Assembly: GCA_946406355.1 (NCBI GenBank)
Contig: CAMJKI010000014.1
Coordinates: 1-36,160, forward strand
DNA: 36,160 nucleotides
Source: an uncultured Bacteroidales bacterium
GTDB taxonomy: Bacteria; Bacteroidota; Bacteroidia; Bacteroidales; UBA932
Direction: 5' to 3'
Below the pieces are notes generated by a model. The model worked only from the letters and a program-made list of their open reading frames with translations. It did not search any database and had not been told where the DNA came from. Position numbers and translations under genes: made by a program. Of the stretch, positions 29,101 through 36,160 are shown in pieces (the stretch's first letter is position 1; every line of letters begins with the position of its first letter).

Positions 29101-31356
29101 ATGTACAAAAATCTCATTTACCTGGCCGCTGCGGCTCTTCTGGCCGCCTGCTCCGGTCCCCGTTCTCCGCAGGAGAAACTAACCGTCAACGACAAGAAGA
29201 TTGACGCCATCATCGCTCAGATGACGCTGGAAGAGAAGGTGGAAATGCTGCACAGCAAAACCAACATGTCCTCCGCCGGCGTAGAGCGCCTGGGCATTGC
29301 CGACATGCATTATGCCGACGGCCCCTTCGGCATCCGCGAAGAGGGCGTCCCCAACGGCTTCCAGAGCGCCGGTTGGAAACTGGATTCTGCCACTTATTTC
29401 CCTACGGGCAGTGCTCTTGCCGCTACCTGGAGTGAGGAACTGGCCTATAAATATGGCACCGGTATGGGTAAGGAAGCCCGCCTGCGTGGCAAGGATGTTA
29501 TCCTGGGCCCGGCCGTAAACATCCAGCGTTTGCCTGTAGGTGGCCGTACCTACGAATATCTGAGCGAGGATCCCATCCTCAGCGCCGCTCTTTCGCTGGG
29601 CTACACCCAGGGCGTACAGGACCAGGGAACCGCCGTTTGCATCAAACACTTTGCTGTAAACAACCAGGAAACCAACCGCGGCAGCGTAGATGCCCAGGTA
29701 GATGAACGCACCCTGCGTGAAATCTATCTGAAGCCTTTCGAGCGTGCTGTTGTGGAAGGCGGCGCCATGAGCGTGATGCCGGCCTATAACAAAGTGAACG
29801 GCGACTATTGCTCCGAGAACGAGCACCTGCTAAACGAGATTCTGCGCGGTGAATGGGGCTTCAAGGGCTTCACCGTGTCTGACTGGGGCGGTACCCACAG
29901 CACCATGGGCGCCATGCTCCATGGCCTGAATGTCCAGATGACCGGTTCCAACTACCTGGGTCAGCCGGTAATCGACTCCATTGCTACCGGAGCCCTCACG
30001 GAAGACCTGGTAGATGAGAAGGTCCGTCAGATCCTGCGCGTACGTTTTGCCATTGAGGCCGTTCCGGACGATGTGGCCAACACTATAATGACTTCCCAGC
30101 CCGAATGCCAGGACATTGCCCTGCAGGTGGCCGAAAAGTCCATTGTACTCCTGAAGAACCAGGCCGGTATCCTGCCGCTCTCCAAGGAGGTGAAGAGAAT
30201 TGCCGTCATCGGCCAGAATGCCGTTCTCAAGACCCAGAGTGGCGGTATGGGCGCCGGTGTGAAGGCTCTCTACGAGGTTACTCCGCTGGAAGGCATCGTG
30301 AAGCGTGCCGGAAGTGACGTGGAGGTTGTTTATGCCCCCGGTTACAAGAACTTCCCGGGCCGTCGCTGGGGACCAGCCCCGGCCACGCCGAATCCGCTGG
30401 AGGCCGCTGCCATTGACGAGCCGGCCGATCCCGCCCTCCTGGCCGAAGCCGTGGCCCTGGCCAGGGAAGCCGATGTAGTCCTGTTCTTCGGCGGCACCAA
30501 CAAGAGCATCGAGACAGAAGGCAGCGACCGTACCAATATCGACCTGCCTGTGGGTCAGAACGAGGTTGTGAAGGCCCTGTATGAGGCTAATCCCAACCTG
30601 GTGAGCATCCTCATCTCCGGCGGCCCCACCGACCTCCGTCAGCTGGAACCGGTTTCCCCGGCCATCATCCAGGGCTGGTGGAACGGCACCGAGGGCGGCA
30701 CAGCCCTGGCCAAAGTGCTCTTCGGCGATATCGCCCCTTCCGGCAAGCTCCCGTTCACCTTCCCGGCCCAGCTGGAAGATTCTCCGGCCTTTGCCATGGG
30801 TAACTTCCCGGACAAGAATGCCGGCGGAGACCTGTTCACCCTCATGTATCGTCAGGACCGCACCCAGATGACCCGCGAGCAGATTGCCGAAATGATGGCC
30901 AAGATGCCCAAGCCCGTTTCCAAGTATACGGAGGGCGCCCTGGTGGGTTATCGCTGGTTCGACACCAAGAATGTGAAGCCCATGTACGCCTTTGGCCATG
31001 GCCTCTCCTATGTGGACTTCCAGTATGGCGTCCTCAAGGCTTCTGCCGACAAGAAGGGCGTAAAGGTTTCCTTCGATATTACCAATAACGGCAAGATGGA
31101 TGCCGATGAGGTAGTCCAGCTGTATGTCCACCGTTTGGATGCCACCGTGGAATGGCCCTACAAGGAACTGAAGGCCTTCCAGCGCGTAAGCCTGCAGGCT
31201 GGTGAAACCAAAACCGTTACCCTGGAGGTTCCCGTGGACGATCTCCGCTACTGGAATGTGGACAAGAACGCCTGGGATCTGGAGCACGGTAAACTGGAAA
31301 TCCTGGTGGGTGCTGCTTCCGACGATATTCGCCAGAAGGCCGGTGTGGCAATCTAG
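29101..31356 (+). CDS. Glycoside hydrolase family 3 lipoprotein (beta-glucosidase/xylosidase-like)
   Basis: A 751-residue lipoprotein (lipobox LLAACS, Cys17). Domains in order: the (beta/alpha)8 GH3 barrel (about 30-330) with KHFAVNNQETNRG and nucleophile D261 in TVSDWGGTH; the alpha/beta sandwich (about 350-590) with acid/base candidate E473 (SIETEGSDR); and a C-terminal fibronectin-III-like domain (about 650-745, DVTNNGKMDADEV-type and RVSLQAGETKTV). GH3 enzymes release terminal beta-linked glucose, xylose or arabinose. It should sit on the periplasmic or outer-membrane side and act on oligosaccharides imported by the neighbouring SusC/SusD. It is divergent from esterase 3 and ends in a clear terminator. 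Substrate is not determined by sequence. Confidence 0.94.
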   Translation: MYKNLIYLAAAALLAACSGPRSPQEKLTVNDKKIDAIIAQMTLEEKVEMLHSKTNMSSAGVERLGIADMHYADGPFGIREEGVPNGFQSAGWKLDSATYFPTGSALAATWSEELAYKYGTGMGKEARLRGKDVILGPAVNIQRLPVGGRTYEYLSEDPILSAALSLGYTQGVQDQGTAVCIKHFAVNNQETNRGSVDAQVDERTLREIYLKPFERAVVEGGAMSVMPAYNKVNGDYCSENEHLLNEILRGEWGFKGFTVSDWGGTHSTMGAMLHGLNVQMTGSNYLGQPVIDSIATGALTEDLVDEKVRQILRVRFAIEAVPDDVANTIMTSQPECQDIALQVAEKSIVLLKNQAGILPLSKEVKRIAVIGQNAVLKTQSGGMGAGVKALYEVTPLEGIVKRAGSDVEVVYAPGYKNFPGRRWGPAPATPNPLEAAAIDEPADPALLAEAVALAREADVVLFFGGTNKSIETEGSDRTNIDLPVGQNEVVKALYEANPNLVSILISGGPTDLRQLEPVSPAIIQGWWNGTEGGTALAKVLFGDIAPSGKLPFTFPAQLEDSPAFAMGNFPDKNAGGDLFTLMYRQDRTQMTREQIAEMMAKMPKPVSKYTEGALVGYRWFDTKNVKPMYAFGHGLSYVDFQYGVLKASADKKGVKVSFDITNNGKMDADEVVQLYVHRLDATVEWPYKELKAFQRVSLQAGETKTVTLEVPVDDLRYWNVDKNAWDLEHGKLEILVGAASDDIRQKAGVAI

Positions 31357-31380
31357 CAGATTATTTAGGTATTAGTGGTT

Positions 31381-31412
31381 GAGGCCGGCTCACTTCGAGC
31401 CGGTCTCTTTTT
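31381..31412 (+). terminator. Terminator of the GH3 gene
   Basis: GAGGCCGGCTC (31381-31391) pairs with GAGCCGGTCTC (31397-31407), one G-U pair, followed by TTTTT. Confidence 0.9.
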
Positions 31413-31539
31413 ATGTATCAAACTCCCCGACAAACGCCCCGCCTCCCCCTCGGCCTCTCTGACTCCCTGCCTGACACCCGGCCGGCGCCCTGGCTGCCGT
31501 CAGCGGCGCGATGCGGGTGCCGCGCTCTCCTCCTCGCCA
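31413..31539. other. Gene-free C-rich intergenic stretch
   Basis: Between the GH3 terminator and the 53-bp repeats lies about 127 bp unusually rich in C and CT runs on the plus strand. Short open frames occur here on both strands, but none has a signal, a ribosome site or any recognisable family. I see no gene in 31357-31738. Confidence 0.5.
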
Positions 31540-31674
31540 GCCGCGAATCCGGAAAAGTGCCCTTCTGTGCATTCTGTATGTATTGGCGGCAATGTTTTGT
31601 GCCGAAAGTGCCATTATCGTTGCCGCGAATCCAGAAAAGTGCCCTTCTGTGCATTATGCGTGGATTGGCGGCAA
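31540..31674. repeat. Two direct copies of a 53-bp element with inverted ends
   Basis: Copies at 31540-31592 and 31622-31674 (82-bp period) start GCCGCGAATCC and end GGCGGCAA, sharing the inner AGAAAAGTGCCCTTCTGTGC-like segment. The second copy with its flanking TT has near-perfect 14-bp inverted ends, TTGCCGCGAATCCA and TGGATTGGCGGCAA. The copies differ at about six positions, mainly near the right end. The 29-nt spacer includes a partial echo (GAAAGTGCC). Confidence 0.85.
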
Positions 31675-31711
31675 CAAAAAAAGGAGAGTGACCCGGATGG
31701 GGTCACTCTCC
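31674..31711 (-). terminator. Terminator of the SusC-SusD-DUF3823 operon
   Basis: Read on the minus strand, GGAGAGTGACCC (31711-31700) pairs perfectly over 12 bp with GGGTCACTCTCC (31694-31683) around a 5-nt loop, followed by seven T. Confidence 0.9.
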
Positions 31712-31738
31712 AATGAAGGATAGTATCTGTGGAGAAAC

Positions 31739-32614
31739 TTAGTCTTCCCAGACAACGGGCTCGATGGTCTTGAAGTCGGCCGATACCTTGTAGATCCTGG
31801 AGAAGTTGTAGTAGCTCTGGCTGTTGTAGTTGTTGCCACCGGCCTGGGCTGCTATGCGGACATAGCGGTCCTGGGTGTACTTGAACAGGTCGGCATTTAC
31901 GGCAGCCTGGGTGTCAATTTCCAGGGTGACCGTTTCTCCGGGCTGGGCAGCGGGCTGCTGGGTCCAGGTGGTCCAGTCAAAACCGCCAGTCTTTCTGGCA
32001 CCGGGGTCGTCTTTGGCCATGTTGAAGTAGTTGCAACCTACGAAAAGCTGTGTGTTGGCGCAGAAGGCAATATTGTTGATGGTATTGGCCTTGCTGTCGT
32101 CTCCAAGTTCAACCTGGAAGGTGGCGATGAGCTTTTTGGATGCGGCATCGTAGGTGACCTTCTCGTTGAGGATGCGGCAGTACGGAGTGACAGTGAAGTC
32201 CACGGTGTTGGCTCCCTTCTTCAGGGTGAATCCGTCATTGGAAGGCGGATAGCAGGGGAGGTTTTTGGTGTCAATCTTGTAATCGGCGGCAAAAACCAGG
32301 TTGTTGGTGTATTTTCCGTCAAAACGGACAAGCCAGTTCTGGTCTTCGGACACAGGGTTGCCGTCCCGGTCTTTCCATCCTTGCTCAATCACGATCAAGG
32401 CTCCGGCAGTTTCACTTTTCATGGACCATGAACCCCAATCCCAATAGGAATAGACGGAAGACTCGATACCCATCAGTTCACCGGTCTTGGCATCCAGGAA
32501 GCGGCCGGTCACCTGCGCATTGGGACCTTCGTAACTGTCCAGCTTGAACATGTCGCAGGACATTACGGCGGTGACGGAAAGGAGCAACGCAAATATGTGA
32601 GTAAACTTTTTCAT
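31739..32614 (-). CDS. DUF3823 domain lipoprotein of a Sus-type system
   Basis: A 291-residue lipoprotein (MKKFTHIFALLLSVTAVMSC, Cys20). The start of the mature chain, DMFKLDSYEGPNAQVTGRFLD, is the hallmark of DUF3823 proteins that accompany SusD in polysaccharide utilisation loci. It takes the position of SusE/SusF and is presumed to bind glycans at the cell surface. The chain appears to hold two beta-sandwich parts, about 28-135 and 145-285, ending SADFKTIEPVVWED. It is 12 nt downstream of susD and is the last gene of the operon, closed by a strong terminator. Confidence 0.9.
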   Translation of the reverse strand: MKKFTHIFALLLSVTAVMSCDMFKLDSYEGPNAQVTGRFLDAKTGELMGIESSVYSYWDWGSWSMKSETAGALIVIEQGWKDRDGNPVSEDQNWLVRFDGKYTNNLVFAADYKIDTKNLPCYPPSNDGFTLKKGANTVDFTVTPYCRILNEKVTYDAASKKLIATFQVELGDDSKANTINNIAFCANTQLFVGCNYFNMAKDDPGARKTGGFDWTTWTQQPAAQPGETVTLEIDTQAAVNADLFKYTQDRYVRIAAQAGGNNYNSQSYYNFSRIYKVSADFKTIEPVVWED

Positions 32615-32626
32615 TTTAATTCTGGA

Positions 32627-34558
32627 TTAGTCAACAGTTAACTTGTTGTTGGGTTCAATACGGTTCTTCTGGTAGTTAGGAATCTGATTGTAGTAATCAT
32701 CGGCCTGAACACGGAGGATACCGGAGTAACCCTGCTGGGGAGTGGCATTGTAAGGAACGGCACGGAGGAAGATCCACTGGGCCTTGTCTCCGGACAGGTC
32801 CACCATGGGAACGAGGGTGAGCTTCTTGCCCAGGCTTCCTTCCTCGTAGGTGGCCGGCGTATCCGGATTGTAGTATGCGCGACGGCGGTGCAGGACGTTG
32901 GTCCATTTGTTCTCCAGGGCGAATTCCACCTTCCACTCATGGAGCACATTCTCCAGGGTAAGGTCCACGTTGTCCTTGAAGCCGGCGCGGTGACGGACGG
33001 CATTCAGGTATTCGGCAGCCTTGGCCTTGTCGCCTTTGCCGCTTTCCACAACGGCTTCGGCGTAGGTGAGAAGCATCTCGGAGAAGCGGATGTTGTAGTA
33101 AGGGGTCTGCGGAGTCTGGGTGTTCTGGGTCTTGTCAATACCCTTCAGAATCTGGAAGCAATAGAACGCGCGGTTGGAGTCGTTGATGTCGATGTTCAGC
33201 CTGTAGAAGAAGCTGTTTTCGTTGCCTTCGCCTCCGTAAGGGTAGTACGTCTGTCCCTTGAACTCGATACCGTTGTTGTCGTTGGGATACACCCTTACCT
33301 CACCGGTAGGAGTGATCATGCCGGCTTCGTTGTTGAGCGTCTTTCCGCGGTAGGTATTGCCGGGATAGGCAACCCATGCCTGGAAACGGGCATCCTTGAG
33401 GGCGAAAGGACCGTCCGGAGAATCGTAGTGCTTGTAGTCTTTGATCTTGTCGGCGGTGAATTCAGTCTGGGGGTAGGTGAGGTAGTTGTTCTCGTCTCCG
33501 CTTACCAGCGTCTGGATTTTTCCGTCCTTCCTGCCACGTGCATCGGCATCGGTGTAGTAGTCGTATTCGTCGGCCAGGTTCAAGGTTACGGCGTAGGTGC
33601 CCTGCAGATATCCGGTTACCAGCTGGTTGGAGCTCCAACCCTGGTTGCCGTTTCCGGAATTCTGGCTGCCGATGTTATAGGAACGTCCGAAGATGCCCTC
33701 CGTTGCATTGTAGCTCTGGAACAGGTCTACGAAGTTGTCCCTGGCGGCCTGGATGCTTCCGGGGTTCTCGCCGGCAAGGGCGTAAAGGCCGGACTCGATC
33801 ACTTCCTTGGAGGCGTCGATGGCCATCTGGTAGTAAGCGTCGGCGTAGGAAGCCTCCATGTAGGTGAGTTTCCTCTGCACGGCAATGTAGCTGGAATTGA
33901 GGGGAGCCCGGTTCCAGTACTTGCTTTCCGAAGCGGCCCAAAGGGCTACACGGGCCTTCATGGCCAGGGCTACATACCTGTTGGCACGGAGTCCCTGCTT
34001 GGCTTTGGGCATCAGGTCGGCAGCTTGCTGAAGCTGGTCCAGAACCCAGTCCCAGGATTCCTTCTCGGTGCTGCGGGGATAGTAGAGGGCGTCGGCATTG
34101 CCATCTACATATTTGTCGTCCAGGGATACATCCACGATGGGAATGCCGCCGTAGCAGCGGACGCTGGCAAAATAGTAGCAGGCGCGGAGGAAAAGACCTT
34201 CGCCGATGTAGGCGTTCTGGGTGGCTTCATCCAGTCCGGCATTCTCCACGGCCTGAAGGAAGTTGTTCACGGCGCGGACATTGCCATAGTTCCAGAAGGA
34301 GCTCACGGAGCTGCCATAGCTGGGCGTGGAGCGGCTGGCGTTGGCAAACATCTGGCTCTGGTCGCCGGAAGATACGCTCATGTCGGGGAGTGCCGAATAC
34401 AGGTTGGCCAGCAGGGAAAGCAGGCCGGAGTTGGAGGCCAGCAGATCTTCGGCAGCCACCTTGTTCAGGTCGCCCTCGGCGTTATCAAAGAATTTGTCGC
34501 AGGACATCAGTCCAAGGGAAAGTCCGGCAAGCAGGATATATCTGAATATCTTTTTCAT
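32627..34558 (-). CDS. SusD/RagB-family glycan-binding lipoprotein
   Basis: SusD-like proteins form the lid of the SusC channel and capture glycans at the cell surface. The 643-residue lipoprotein (lipobox LGLMSC, Cys20) starts CDKFFDNAEGD. It shows the helical TPR-like SusD body, including QNAYIGEGLFLRACYYF, the YPRSTEKESWDWVLDQLQQAADLMP segment, RANRYVALAMKARVALWA and the C-terminal IRFSEMLLTYAEAVVESG with YLNAVRHRAGF, and EFALENKWTNVLHRRR. It is longer than many SusD proteins (500-600). The gene is 12 nt after susC and 12 nt before the DUF3823 gene. The substrate cannot be read from sequence. Confidence 0.95.
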   Translation of the reverse strand: MKKIFRYILLAGLSLGLMSCDKFFDNAEGDLNKVAAEDLLASNSGLLSLLANLYSALPDMSVSSGDQSQMFANASRSTPSYGSSVSSFWNYGNVRAVNNFLQAVENAGLDEATQNAYIGEGLFLRACYYFASVRCYGGIPIVDVSLDDKYVDGNADALYYPRSTEKESWDWVLDQLQQAADLMPKAKQGLRANRYVALAMKARVALWAASESKYWNRAPLNSSYIAVQRKLTYMEASYADAYYQMAIDASKEVIESGLYALAGENPGSIQAARDNFVDLFQSYNATEGIFGRSYNIGSQNSGNGNQGWSSNQLVTGYLQGTYAVTLNLADEYDYYTDADARGRKDGKIQTLVSGDENNYLTYPQTEFTADKIKDYKHYDSPDGPFALKDARFQAWVAYPGNTYRGKTLNNEAGMITPTGEVRVYPNDNNGIEFKGQTYYPYGGEGNENSFFYRLNIDINDSNRAFYCFQILKGIDKTQNTQTPQTPYYNIRFSEMLLTYAEAVVESGKGDKAKAAEYLNAVRHRAGFKDNVDLTLENVLHEWKVEFALENKWTNVLHRRRAYYNPDTPATYEEGSLGKKLTLVPMVDLSGDKAQWIFLRAVPYNATPQQGYSGILRVQADDYYNQIPNYQKNRIEPNNKLTVD

Positions 34559-34570
34559 TGCAAAGCAGGA

Positions 34571-36160
34571 TTAGAAGTTGAGGTTGAAACCGAAGTTGTA
34601 GGTCCTGTTGATGGGGAAGTCACCACCCTGACGGCCGCTATCGCTGGCCTCAGGATCCACATACCGGAGGTACTTGTTGCAGATGGTGAGGAGGTTTCCG
34701 CCGTTGAAGAAGAAACGGGCGCTCTTGATACCCACTTTCTGGAGGAACTTGGGAGAGATGCGGTAACCCACTTCAATGGTCTTCATGCGCAGGTAGGCAG
34801 CGTTTACATAGTTGTAAGGCTGGTTGTTGGTGTAAGTGGCATTGTGGGCGCTACCGGACTGGGATACGCGGGCCAGGGCCGGCCAGGAACCTTCTACCCA
34901 CTGGGTTGCGGGATCCCAAGGATCGGCACCGTAGTTGGCCACATGATAGGAGTCCGTGTACTGGGAAGGCATGTAATACAGGTAACCGGTACCGGCAAAG
35001 CCGCTCAGGGAAACGCTCTTGTACTTGAGGGCGGCTCCGCTGAAGATGAGGTTGAAGTCAAAGTTCTTGTAGCTGCCGCCGATGGTGAAGCCGAACTGCA
35101 GCGGAGGCATGCTGGTTCCCCAGGTGTAGAAAACATCCTGATCGTCGATGTAGCCGTTTCCGTTGCGGTCCACCAGCTTGTACATGCCGGGGACGAGGGC
35201 GCGGTTGCCTTCGCCGGAGCCGTTGGTGTCGTACAGCACCTGGCTGGCGTTGGTCTCGTTCAGGTTGTGGAAGCGTTCACCCGTCCACTGATAGGTGCTG
35301 CCGGCCATCCAGCCGCTCCAGCGGTTCACGCTGTAGTTCCTCCAGTAATCCATGGAGGACTTGTAGAACTTGGTCTGCTCAGACTCAATGTAGGTCTGGC
35401 GGAAGCGGGTGAAGGAAACCTGTCCCTGGATACGGTAAGAGAAATTGCCGATGCTGTTGCGGTGGTACAGGGAAAGTTCCAGACCTTGGTTCTCGTTACG
35501 GTTCAGGTTCTCGGAAGGGAGAGAGACGGCGTAGAAGTCCGGAAGCGTTACATTACGGGTAGCTGCCGTGCCGATGGTCTGGCGGCTGAACCAGTCGAAG
35601 GTACCACCGAACTTACCCTGCCAGAGTTCCCAGTCGATACCGAAGTCCATCATCCGGACACTAGCCCAGGTGAGGACGGTATTGGCTACGGAGCTGTTGG
35701 CAAAGCCCTTGGTGGCGGTGCCGTCGTTGAACACCCAGGAACCGCTGCTGGTATAACCGTTGATATAGGCATACGGGGAGCCCTGGACGGAACCGGTGCG
35801 GCCGTCGGACCAGCGGATCTTGAAGTTGTTCACCATCGGAAGGACCTTCTTGAAGAAAGGCTCCTCGGAGACACGCCAAGCGAGCGAGTAGGACGGGAAC
35901 AGGCCCCAGCGCTTGCCGCGCTGGAACTGGTAGTTACCGTCGTAACGGCCCATCAGTTCCACGATATACTTGCCCTGGTAGTTGTAGTTCAGACGGCCGA
36001 TGTAACCGGCGGTGCGGACGTTGCTGCGGCCGCCTTCGTTCTTCATCGTGTTGGAGTCGCCCTGGTCCAGGATGTCGTGGGTGTAGAGGAACTCGTCCAG
36101 GGAAGGACCGTAGTTACGGGAAGCCATCAGCCTGGAGGTCTTGATGTCGGTGAGTTCGGC
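34571..36160 (-). CDS. SusC/RagA-family TonB-dependent receptor, C-terminal part (5' end beyond right edge)
   Basis: The open frame enters at base 36160 and runs to 34571, about 529 residues of the C-terminal beta-barrel; the signal peptide, the CarboxypepD_reg-like domain and the plug are outside the window. Typical SusC features are VRTAGYIGRLNYNYQGKYIVELMGRYDG, FPSYSLAWRVSEEPFF, GLELSLYHRN and DRNGNGYIDDQDVFY (an EF-hand-like Asp motif shared by the family), and the barrel ends with NFGFNLNF, aromatic-terminated. It exports nothing; it imports oligosaccharides into the periplasm using TonB energy, with SusD encoded 12 nt downstream. The ATG at 36127 is internal and is not the start. Confidence 0.95.
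   Translation of the reverse strand, partial: AELTDIKTSRLMASRNYGPSLDEFLYTHDILDQGDSNTMKNEGGRSNVRTAGYIGRLNYNYQGKYIVELMGRYDGNYQFQRGKRWGLFPSYSLAWRVSEEPFFKKVLPMVNNFKIRWSDGRTGSVQGSPYAYINGYTSSGSWVFNDGTATKGFANSSVANTVLTWASVRMMDFGIDWELWQGKFGGTFDWFSRQTIGTAATRNVTLPDFYAVSLPSENLNRNENQGLELSLYHRNSIGNFSYRIQGQVSFTRFRQTYIESEQTKFYKSSMDYWRNYSVNRWSGWMAGSTYQWTGERFHNLNETNASQVLYDTNGSGEGNRALVPGMYKLVDRNGNGYIDDQDVFYTWGTSMPPLQFGFTIGGSYKNFDFNLIFSGAALKYKSVSLSGFAGTGYLYYMPSQYTDSYHVANYGADPWDPATQWVEGSWPALARVSQSGSAHNATYTNNQPYNYVNAAYLRMKTIEVGYRISPKFLQKVGIKSARFFFNGGNLLTICNKYLRYVDPEASDSGRQGGDFPINRTYNFGFNLNF

Noticed and set aside
31540..31674. CRISPR array
   Set aside because: Only two copies, 53 bp long with inverted ends and a spacer that partly resembles the repeat; no cas genes in the window.

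Overview
The window comes from a GC-rich member of the Bacteroidota, probably order Bacteroidales. The evidence is an adjacent SusC/SusD pair with a DUF3823 lipoprotein, a short archaeal/eukaryal-type prolyl-tRNA synthetase, many lipoprotein and Sec signals ending in MSC or SAQ, and Bacteroidota-type promoters (TTTG, about 20 nt, TAnnTTTG) before several genes. A finer taxonomic call cannot be made from the sequence alone. No rRNA, tRNA, CRISPR array, prophage or insertion sequence was found.

Layout. Positions 1-4169 (minus) hold the translation/transcription operon rimP-nusA-infB, with infB cut by the left edge. Its leader carries a possible attenuator. Positions 4358-10538 (minus) hold tilS, gpmI, lpxD, then lpxC-lpxA and a WbqC-like gene: lipid A synthesis embedded among housekeeping genes. 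LpxC is a stand-alone enzyme rather than the LpxC-FabZ fusion common in the phylum. Positions 10542-13220 (minus) hold a DUF3078 outer-membrane-type protein and proS. Positions 13364-18407 (plus) hold a very unusual Trp/Tyr-rich and Ser/Arg-rich lipoprotein, an OmpP1/FadL-like barrel and dnaK. A secreted alpha/beta hydrolase converges on dnaK. From a compact divergent promoter, trpS runs on the plus strand into an overlapping gene for a truncated, motif-degenerate P1B-type ATPase and then a tricorn-like S41 protease (19703-25173).

The right third (25306-36160) is a carbohydrate region. It has three secreted CE1-like esterases (two in tandem, one inverted), a GH3 lipoprotein glycosidase and, convergent with it, a SusC-SusD-DUF3823 operon cut by the right edge. 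Together these look like a polysaccharide utilisation locus for an esterified plant polysaccharide. The substrate is an inference.

The least ordinary signals are: (1) two long perfect inverted repeats at gene 3' ends that share a conserved loop but have different outer stems; (2) an array of a 13-bp palindrome inside tilS, conserved as DNA across reading frames; (3) the half-size P-type ATPase translationally coupled to trpS; (4) a dnaK terminator that also encodes the presumed catalytic His of the opposing hydrolase; (5) divergent promoters whose -33 boxes are the arms of one palindrome; and (6) a pair of 53-bp repeats beside the SUS operon.
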